Origin: Eubacteriales bacterium | Lineage (GTDB): Bacteria; Bacillota_A; Clostridia; Lachnospirales; Lachnospiraceae | DNA: 7,870 bases | Assembly (NCBI GenBank): GCA_030527765.1 | Contig: JAUNAE010000170.1 | Span: forward strand, 1 to 7,870 | Direction: 5' to 3' | Shown: one piece after another, positions 1 through 5,225 of the stretch | How the letters are laid out: each line of letters begins with the position of its first letter | How positions within the stretch are numbered: the first letter of the stretch is position 1 | The notes under the pieces: generated by a model | Databases searched by the model: none | The model's input: the letters and a program-made list of their open reading frames with translations, nothing else | Told to the model about the DNA's origin: nothing | Program-made: the position numbers and the translations under genes

Positions 1-967
1 TCTCCAGGGCCTGACGATAAAGGATCTTTACATTTTCCTTATCCTGTCTTGCCTCGATCCGGGCGGCCTTTCTGCTTTTTCTTCGGTTCGTTGCTCTGAC
101 GCTTTGTGAAGCCAGGCGTCTTGTTCGCTCCGCTGCCAGAGTGGATTCATTAACTGCCTCAAGGGCCGCATTCTCATCCTCGTATTCTGACAGCTTCCGG
201 TGAATAGCCGTAGCAGCTGCAGTTCCTGCAGCACCGGCAATCTTTTTCGCTTTATCAGCAGTATTTCCATCGCCTTCAAAGGTCAGTTTCGACTTTTTCT
301 TGCCGATAACGGCTTCTGTATCCTGCGTAAATCGTTCTCCCTTATTGGAATGCTCCTTTACGGCAGTTTTTTTCGCTTCTGCTTTGGCCTCTGTCCGGGA
401 TTCTGTTCTTGCCTCAGCCCTGGCGTCTGCTTTCTTCCTCTGTCCACCTGTCTTTGGATCCAGAGCTTTCTCCTGATCGGCAGCACCGGTTTCTTCACTG
501 GCAAACTGAAGCCTTCGCTTCTGTTTGGGCCTTTTGGTTCCACCGGTTTCTGCTTTTCGGCTGTCTCCTCGGCTGGTGGTCAGACTTCTTTCGTGTTCCT
601 GCAGCTTGCTTTCCCCAGGTTCCTTCTCCTTGTTTCGAAGCTTTGCTGCCTGTTTTCTCTTTTTTGACTGGTTCAGGTCCTGATCAATGCCTTTATCCAT
701 GGCTGATCGGGCTCCCTCATCCTCAGCCGCTGTATGAAAATTCCTTCTCTTTCTGTTTCGTGCCGGTGCGTCCCGGGACTGCGCTGCAGCGCGGTGACTT
801 CCCATCCGCTCATCTGCGCCCAGATGATCCTTTCGCTCCAGCTTCATATCTCCGGCTCGCTTACTGACACGAACAGTAGAATTATCCGTGAGATTTTCCT
901 GTACCAGACCATCCCTGGTCATTTTCTGTACTTTCTTATCCCGGGCTTTCATTCTCTGTTCTGCCAT
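1..967 (-). CDS. CD1108-type mobile-element protein, N-terminal part (cut by window edge)
   Basis: The frame is open from an ATG at 967 to the left edge, giving 322 codons without a stop; the C-terminus lies outside the window. The start is set by an AAGGTGAG ribosome site seven bases upstream that begins in the stop codon of the preceding small gene. The visible part is extremely hydrophilic, rich in Lys, Arg, Glu and Ala, with no signal peptide and a charged Ala/Glu/Arg/Lys helix near residues 180-200. Two similar Leu-x-Phe motifs follow basic runs (RRLQF near 151-155, KSKLTF near 225-230). A small-residue Gly/Ala stretch occurs at about 243-253. In Tn1549/CTn elements the gene after virB4 is usually a CD1108-family protein whose distal part carries membrane spans and often a cell-wall peptidase. 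I infer the same here from position and composition; the catalytic part is not visible. The N-terminus is probably cytoplasmic. Confidence 0.7.
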   Translation of the reverse strand, partial: MAEQRMKARDKKVQKMTRDGLVQENLTDNSTVRVSKRAGDMKLERKDHLGADERMGSHRAAAQSRDAPARNRKRRNFHTAAEDEGARSAMDKGIDQDLNQSKKRKQAAKLRNKEKEPGESKLQEHERSLTTSRGDSRKAETGGTKRPKQKRRLQFASEETGAADQEKALDPKTGGQRKKADARAEARTESRTEAKAEAKKTAVKEHSNKGERFTQDTEAVIGKKKSKLTFEGDGNTADKAKKIAGAAGTAAATAIHRKLSEYEDENAALEAVNESTLAAERTRRLASQSVRATNRRKSRKAARIEARQDKENVKILYRQALE

Positions 968-977
968 TTATCTCACC

Positions 978-1079
978 TTAACAGCCCTTTCCACCCTGAA
1001 GAATACAAAGGGTTACAAATCCGATGACTGCACCCACAGTCATTGCCAGAAAATGCGTAATTACACTCATCATTCTCAT
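978..1079 (-). CDS. Tiny single-span membrane peptide, 33 aa (DUF3789-like)
   Basis: ATG at 1079, TAA at 980-978. The peptide has a short basic start (MRMM), one hydrophobic span at about residues 5-25 with Gly spaced along it (TVGAVIGFVTLCIL), and a short QGGKGC tail. A perfect AGGAGG site lies five bases upstream and overlaps the stop of the previous small gene. The next gene's ATG lies 10 bases downstream. Small peptides of this shape, annotated as DUF3789, are common beside conjugation genes in Firmicute ICEs. The resemblance is from memory of the family and has not been checked by alignment. The function is unknown; it could be a small accessory subunit of the secretion channel. The strong ribosome site and tight packing make it a likely real gene despite its size. 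Confidence 0.65.
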   Translation of the reverse strand: MRMMSVITHFLAMTVGAVIGFVTLCILQGGKGC

Positions 1080-1084
1080 TATTT

Positions 1085-1090
1085 CCTCCT
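1085..1090 (-). promoter_or_regulatory. Ribosome binding site AGGAGG shared with a stop codon
   Basis: A perfect AGGAGG lies five bases before the ATG at 1079. Its first A is the last base of the TAA of the upstream 35-codon gene. This arrangement points to translational coupling of the two tiny membrane-peptide genes and is the main support for calling the 33-aa gene. Confidence 0.75.
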
Positions 1091-1197
1091 TAATCGATGT
1101 GATCTGCCATGCATAACATCGTTGCTATTGTTCCTGCTACACCTAAAATAAGTCCCAGCATAAAAGCCAGGACTACTCCGATTACTGCTTCAATCAT
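1090..1197 (-). CDS. Tiny single-span membrane peptide, 35 aa
   Basis: ATG at 1197, TAA at 1092-1090. The ATG overlaps the TGA stop of the VirB4-type gene in an ATGA arrangement, and an AGGAG site lies eight bases upstream, inside the end of virB4. The peptide is one long hydrophobic helix (about residues 4-30) with repeated small residues (GVVLAFMLGLILGVAGT) and a short polar tail ADHID. It has no signal-peptide cleavage site that I can see. It resembles the 33-aa product of the next gene in size and design, so the two may be a pair. No function is known to me. Coupling to virB4 suggests it is made together with the secretion machinery. Confidence 0.65.
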   Translation of the reverse strand: MIEAVIGVVLAFMLGLILGVAGTIATMLCMADHID

Positions 1198-3659
1198 TCA
1201 CTTTTCTCCTGTTCTTCCGGTTTGGTTGTAAGAAGCTTATAGATCTTCGTATTCTTAGGGAAATGATCCACGAATGGGATAATGACATTTCCGTAGAAGA
1301 GAAGTCCTTCACCTTCATTACTGTTGGTTACATAGGACAGCTGGGTCGGTGAGATATTGAGCTGTCTTGCAAGGATCTGTCTGTCACCGGATGCCTGGTT
1401 CAGCATGTAGATGAAATCAGAGTTCTCAAAAATGTTCTCGATCTCGCGGCTGGCCAGAAGGTCCTTGATATTCTGGGTAATTCCGGTCGGAATTCCTCCC
1501 CATTTACGGAATCGCTTCCAGATCTCTACCGAATAGCTGGCTGTCTGTTCCTCCTTCAAAAGCAAGTGGAACTCATCAATGTAATATCTGGTGGATTTAT
1601 GCTCTGCACGGTTGATGGTTACTCGGTTCCACACCTGATCCTGGACGATCAACATGCCGATTTTCTTCAGCTGCTTACCAAGCTCCTTGATATCAAAACA
1701 CACGATACGGTTATTGATATCTACGTTGGTCCTGTGGTTGAAAACATTCAAAGAACCGGTAACGTAGATTTCAAGAGCTGTCGCCAGTCTCTGTGCTTCC
1801 GGCTCATCCTGACCACGAAGCAGATTGTAAAGATCCTCAAGGATCGGCATCTTCTCCGGTACCGGATCTGCCAGATATTCCTGATAGACCAGACGTACAC
1901 AACGGTCGATAATTGTCTTCTCAACCGGCTCCAGACCACTTTTTCCACCGACGATCAACTCACAAAGAGACAGAATAAAGTCGGATTTTAAGGAAAGAGG
2001 ATTATCTTCCTCCGAATAGTTCAGGTTCAGATCCATCGGATTAATGTACTGACTGGATACCGGTGAAATACGAATTACCTGTCCCTGCAGTGCCTGGACA
2101 AGAGGGTAGTACTCGGCCTCAGGATCACAGATAATGATGTCATCTTCCGTGATCAGGAAACAATTGGTAATCTCTCTCTTTGCAGAGAAGGATTTACCGG
2201 AACCAGGTGTACCAAGGATCAGGCCATTCGGGTTCTTTAATCGCTTTCGGTCCACCATAATCATGTTGTTGCTAAGAGCATTCAGGCCATAATAAAGAGC
2301 TTCCCCATCCTGGAAGAGTTCCTGTGTCGTGAACGGCACGAAGATCGCTGTCGCAGAAGTGGTAAGCCCTCGCTGAATCTCTATTCTGTTTAAACCGAGC
2401 GGAATACTGGACATAAGTCCCTGCTCCTGCTGGTAGTCAAGCTGCTTCAATGAGCAGTTATATTTCTGTGCAATACCCTGCACCTGGAATACATTGTTAT
2501 CCAGTTTCTGTTTCTTCGCTGCGGTATTCATTACAAGAACCGTCACCAGAAACATTCTTTCATTTCGGGACTGCAGATCCTCCAGAAGGTTCTTGGCTTC
2601 CTCGCCGTAGGTTACAAGATCGGATGGAAGTACATCCATGTCATAACCGGCACGCACGGCCTTTTTCTGTTCCTCAATCTTCATTTTATCGAGGTCTGAA
2701 ATCTTACCCTTGATCATCTTGATGGCAGATGCCTGATCAATGGACTGGATATGAATATTCACGTTGATGGAATCCTCCACATCCAGGAAGTCTGCAAGCA
2801 TCCTGTCCGTAAGCTCCGGAGCCAGGATCTGCAGATAGCTGACCGATCCGATGGTTTTGCCCATCAGGAAGGTCTGATTTTTCATAAAATTAAAAGAAGT
2901 CGGAGCAATGAAATCCTTTGTTTTCATCCCCGTCTCCGGCAGCATCTTATAATCAAAGCGGAAGGGTTCGATCCTGTCCTGATTGAAAATGTGATACATG
3001 ATCTCCAGTCGTTCCCCGCCATTCAGGGAATGTGCCTGTGCACCAAGCACTTTGAAGTTATTCAGGATATCTGTCTCGATACGCTCCAGTCTTGGTCTTG
3101 CTACCTTAAGATCCTCCGCCTCGATGCCAAAGGTGATGTACTTGGTCTTTACCAGACCATTATTACCCTTGGCCAGCTGGTTCTTGAGCATTCCCTTATA
3201 TTCTTCACGGATCCCATTGAAGGCATCCTCCTGGGAAGGAATATCAATGGTACGCTCAAATTCTGCGACATCCACCTGCTGATTGATGAAGGACAGCTGC
3301 ACGGAAATCGAAGAATCAAAGTAATTCAGAAAATCACAGTAATTCTCGAAGATAGTGGTCTTGTCCTCATTTAAGGCCAGCTGATAGTTGATGTCATAAA
3401 ACTGTACGGTTTTGGAGAAAAAGGTCTTCGTAACCTGGCAGATCCCGTCCTGAAACATTCGAAGATAAGGGATAGACTGCTGTGCCGTTCTCGGTACCTT
3501 TTCCTGCTTCTTACGCTTTTTCTCCTGTTTCTTTCTCTCTTTTTCTTTCTTCGCAGCAAGCTTGTCAGCTTTACTTCTTTTTGCTTTGCGGTTTCTTTTT
3601 CCTTCCGCTTCCAGAAGCTGCAGCTGCTGATCGCGGTCCCGCCTTTCTCTCTTTGCCAT
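1194..3659 (-). CDS. VirB4-type conjugation ATPase
   Basis: An 821-residue type IV secretion ATPase that energises assembly and function of the conjugative channel at the inner face of the membrane. Residues 1-57 are an unusually basic Lys/Arg/Glu-rich extension. The conserved family start follows (TAQQSIPYLRMFQDGICQV, about 58-76). The C-terminal half is the RecA-like motor, with Walker A GTPGSGKS at 483-490, Walker B hydrophobic strand plus DE (YYIDEF, D695-E696) and the downstream GITQN motif near 726-730. No transmembrane span is evident. The ATG at 3659 has a GAGGAGG site at 3675-3669, nine bases away, which supports this start even though it lies 89 bases inside the upstream PrgI-type gene. 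The stop overlaps the ATG of the 35-aa gene. Length and motifs fit intact VirB4/TrsE-like proteins of Tn1549/CTn elements. Confidence 0.95.
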   Translation of the reverse strand: MAKRERRDRDQQLQLLEAEGKRNRKAKRSKADKLAAKKEKERKKQEKKRKKQEKVPRTAQQSIPYLRMFQDGICQVTKTFFSKTVQFYDINYQLALNEDKTTIFENYCDFLNYFDSSISVQLSFINQQVDVAEFERTIDIPSQEDAFNGIREEYKGMLKNQLAKGNNGLVKTKYITFGIEAEDLKVARPRLERIETDILNNFKVLGAQAHSLNGGERLEIMYHIFNQDRIEPFRFDYKMLPETGMKTKDFIAPTSFNFMKNQTFLMGKTIGSVSYLQILAPELTDRMLADFLDVEDSINVNIHIQSIDQASAIKMIKGKISDLDKMKIEEQKKAVRAGYDMDVLPSDLVTYGEEAKNLLEDLQSRNERMFLVTVLVMNTAAKKQKLDNNVFQVQGIAQKYNCSLKQLDYQQEQGLMSSIPLGLNRIEIQRGLTTSATAIFVPFTTQELFQDGEALYYGLNALSNNMIMVDRKRLKNPNGLILGTPGSGKSFSAKREITNCFLITEDDIIICDPEAEYYPLVQALQGQVIRISPVSSQYINPMDLNLNYSEEDNPLSLKSDFILSLCELIVGGKSGLEPVEKTIIDRCVRLVYQEYLADPVPEKMPILEDLYNLLRGQDEPEAQRLATALEIYVTGSLNVFNHRTNVDINNRIVCFDIKELGKQLKKIGMLIVQDQVWNRVTINRAEHKSTRYYIDEFHLLLKEEQTASYSVEIWKRFRKWGGIPTGITQNIKDLLASREIENIFENSDFIYMLNQASGDRQILARQLNISPTQLSYVTNSNEGEGLLFYGNVIIPFVDHFPKNTKIYKLLTTKPEEQEKSE

Positions 3660-4005
3660 TTCTATAGTCCTCCTCTTTTACGAGGGTATCGATCTGGCCA
3701 TAGAAGTTCTCTGTTTTGTAGGGTCTTGTCCCAGGATTAATGAACTTCTGCCTGATGATATTCCCCATTACTTTCTCAAATGGAAGACCATCCTTCTCAT
3801 ACATTGCCATAAAGAAGAAGGGCAGCATCACTGTAACCATAAGGATCGCAGCCACACTGGTCCCCACCGGCTTTCTCGTAAGAAAATAGATTGGTACTCC
3901 CACGACAGCGGCCACACTGAAGAAGATCAGCTGGCGCTTGGTTAAATTCAATGCTACTTTTGTTTTGACCTGCGTCAGGTCTTTCGGTACTGGTACGTAA
4001 GCCAT
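3571..4005 (-). CDS. PrgI-family conjugal transfer membrane protein
   Basis: 144 residues from the ATG at 4005. An upstream in-frame ATG at 4029 would add eight residues, but GAGG at 4016-4013 lies seven bases before the 4005 ATG and the family start MAYVPVPKDL begins there. The protein has an N-terminal cytoplasmic segment (PKDLTQVKTKVALNLTKRQ), two closely spaced membrane spans at about 25-42 and 49-69, and then a conserved soluble part with YEKDGLPFEKV and FINPGTRPYKTEN. This layout matches the PrgI/TcpE-like family, small inner-membrane components encoded next to VirB4 in Firmicute conjugation systems. The last ~25 residues are Ala/Ser/Gly/Lys-rich and coincide with the 89-base overlap with virB4 in another frame. 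The conserved membrane part lies outside the overlap. Confidence 0.9.
   Translation of the reverse strand: MAYVPVPKDLTQVKTKVALNLTKRQLIFFSVAAVVGVPIYFLTRKPVGTSVAAILMVTVMLPFFFMAMYEKDGLPFEKVMGNIIRQKFINPGTRPYKTENFYGQIDTLVKEEDYRNGKERKAGPRSAAAASGSGRKKKPQSKKK
3669..3675 (-). promoter_or_regulatory. Ribosome binding site for the VirB4-type gene
   Basis: GAGGAGG lies nine bases before the ATG at 3659, inside the coding region of the PrgI-type gene. It decides the virB4 start and shows the long overlap is used rather than being an over-extended call. Confidence 0.75.
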
Positions 4006-4028
4006 ATTTTTTCCTCGTCTTTCTTTCA

Positions 4029-4100
4029 AATGTTCATCCTAATGTTCTTTCTAATGATCACTTTGAAGCTTTGGATGAAGCTTAAGATGATGCTTTAGTG
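4029..4100. repeat. Degenerate 12-base tandem periodicity, six units
   Basis: On the plus strand six contiguous 12-base units can be laid end to end: aatgttcatcct, aatgttctttct, aatgatcacttt, gaagctttggat, gaagcttaagat and gatgctttagtg. The first three share aatgWtc and the last three share gaWgcttt/gcttaa. The array fills nearly the whole gap between the VirB6-like stop (4095) and the PrgI-type start (4005), and its last unit includes that stop. Two AAGCTT palindromes 12 bases apart could form a six-base-pair hairpin in the transcript. There is no convincing gene in it. I see no poly-U tail, so I do not call a terminator. Confidence 0.5.
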
Positions 4101-4964
4101 AGCATTAAAGATGGATTTCGACAGGCTTCCTGTCTTAAACAATGAAAATGCAAGAACTACTGTATATGCCGCAACTGAGAACATTGCTCCATGAATGTTG
4201 TCTGTGATCGTCAATGTCTGTACCAAGACTGCATATATTCCTACACAGACCATCATGAAAAATCCCTGAAATGCCAGTGCGAATAGTCCTTTCAGATAGT
4301 TTGTTCCGATGTTTCCCCATTCCTTGTTGGTCATGGTTGCAAACGGAATCGGTGCCACGGAGCACGTCAGATAGATCTCGATCATACGTCCATACAAAAT
4401 AACCGTAATGATTACGGATAAGATCTTCATAGTCAGAACGATCAGCATCGTTTCCAAAGCTGCCAGGAATAGTTCCCCGACTTCCATATCTTCCAGTGAC
4501 GCTACCAGATCCGGCAGCGAACTCGATATATCTATGGCAGTGGAGTTGCTGATCAATCCTGCCGCCGAACTCACGACATGCTGCCCTACATCAAAGACAG
4601 CCATGGTGATATTGAAGGTATTGGTCACCAGGTAGATGGCAATATATGCCTTGAATACCCAGATAAAGAGATTGAAAGTCTCAAACTCATGAAAATTATT
4701 CTTCTGGGTTACCATGGTGATCAGTTCATAACAAAGCACAAATGTAATGATCATGCCGGCAATGGGGATCATAACCGTTTGGGATAAGCTCTGGATCAGT
4801 GAAAATACACTTCCGTTCCATCCCTGCGGTGTCTGCCCCACCTGCCCGGCAATCGTTCCAACCTTGTCATTGACCTCCACGAACATGTGCTCCATTCCTG
4901 CCTGAATGAAGCTGATCAATATATCCTTGATGGCCTCCGTGATTCGTTCAATGATGGTATTCAA
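4095..4964 (-). CDS. VirB6/TrbL-like conjugation channel membrane protein
   Basis: 289 residues. It starts with an amphipathic N-terminal segment (IIERITEAIKDILISFIQ), then about five membrane spans at roughly 63-84, 98-117, 165-191, 226-249 and 258-276. A conserved-looking loop YGRMIEIYLTCSVAPIPFA lies at 191-209, followed by NKEWGNIGTNYLKG. This polytopic design, the position between a Maff2-type gene and a PrgI-type gene, and that loop match the VirB6/TrbL-like proteins of Tn1549/CTn elements, which form the inner-membrane part of the DNA channel. The start is a TTG (4964-4962), with AAGAGGG nine bases upstream at 4980-4974. The first in-frame ATG would remove 23 residues and has no such site. 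The gene begins 16 bases after the Maff2-type stop, as in an operon. Confidence 0.88.
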   Translation of the reverse strand: MNTIIERITEAIKDILISFIQAGMEHMFVEVNDKVGTIAGQVGQTPQGWNGSVFSLIQSLSQTVMIPIAGMIITFVLCYELITMVTQKNNFHEFETFNLFIWVFKAYIAIYLVTNTFNITMAVFDVGQHVVSSAAGLISNSTAIDISSSLPDLVASLEDMEVGELFLAALETMLIVLTMKILSVIITVILYGRMIEIYLTCSVAPIPFATMTNKEWGNIGTNYLKGLFALAFQGFFMMVCVGIYAVLVQTLTITDNIHGAMFSVAAYTVVLAFSLFKTGSLSKSIFNAH

Positions 4965-4973
4965 TAATCTTTA

Positions 4974-4980
4974 CCCTCTT
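4974..4980 (-). promoter_or_regulatory. Ribosome binding site for the TTG-started VirB6-like gene
   Basis: AAGAGGG lies nine bases before the TTG at 4964, directly after the stop of the Maff2-type 3' exon. It supports use of the non-ATG start. Confidence 0.6.
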
Positions 4981-5078
4981 CTAAAACAGAGTGGAAAGCT
5001 GTGGAATCAGGGAAGTTCCGAGCAGCATGATACCGGCACCGGCCATGAGCTGTTTAATGCCCTGACTCTTGGCGCCCG
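4981..5078 (-). CDS. Maff2-type small membrane protein, 3' exon
   Basis: This is the second part of a gene split by the group II intron. Read from 5078 with the single C left at the end of the 5' exon (7834), it gives exactly 33 codons: PGAKSQGIKQLMAGAG, then IMLLGTSLIPQLSTLF and TAG. It contains the second membrane span (about GAGIMLLGTSLIPQL). The GAKSQGIKQLMAG motif is the hallmark of Maff2-family proteins, small two-span membrane proteins encoded just before the VirB6-like gene in Tn1549/CTn elements; their precise role is not known to me. Taken alone this piece has no start codon, so expression needs splicing. The gene's first part (at most 12 codons visible) is at 7834-7870 and its start lies beyond the window. 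Confidence 0.88.
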
Positions 5079-5080
5079 AT

Positions 5081-5125
5081 AGCGATAGGTAATCCTTTGA
5101 TATAATCTCCAGATTTTCCCCCGCT
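5081..5125 (-). ncRNA. Intron domain VI with branch-point A
   Basis: AGCG at 5125-5122 pairs with CGCT at 5084-5081, closing a hairpin two bases before the 3' splice site. Inside it, AATC and GATT segments can pair. The A at 5086 is the eighth base from the intron end and lies just above the closing stem, where the bulged branch-point A of group II introns is expected. Confidence 0.7.
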
Positions 5126-5127
5126 CT

Positions 5128-5161
5128 GCACCGTGCGTGCAACTTTCATCGCACACGGCGC
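5128..5161 (-). ncRNA. Intron domain V (catalytic hairpin)
   Basis: A 34-nt hairpin of the exact canonical length, starting GCGCCGUGUGCG, with an AUGAAAGU loop region and ending CACGGUGC. Against the common domain V sequence (GAGCCGU...ACGGUUC) it has two base-pair-preserving double changes: positions 2/33 are C-G rather than A-U, and 8/27 are G-C rather than A-U. The catalytic triad at positions 2-4 is therefore CGC rather than AGC, a variant known in some bacterial group II introns. The conservation of pairing argues that the ribozyme core is functional. Confidence 0.9.
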
Positions 5162-5225
5162 GCCATCGAATTCAACATTGCCAGGGCTTTATATACGTTT
5201 TACACACTTCGTTACAGCATAATAA

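Noticed and set aside
200..1027. Overlapping plus-strand open frames of 97-155 codons with Phe/Ser/Leu-rich products
   Set aside because: They lie opposite the CD1108-type gene, have low-complexity composition expected from the reverse of Lys/Glu/Arg codons, and lack ribosome sites.
2751..3374. Plus-strand open frame of 207 codons
   Set aside because: It is a shadow opposite the VirB4-type gene, whose family motifs and ribosome site are strong; its product resembles no family I know.
4006..4029. Eight-residue N-terminal extension of the PrgI-type protein
   Set aside because: The ATG at 4005 has a better placed GAGG site and begins the conserved MAYVPVPKDL segment.
4065..4094. Possible transcription terminator made by the AAGCTT palindromes
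   Set aside because: The stem is only six base pairs, AT-rich, and has no following U run; it also lies in the middle of an operon.
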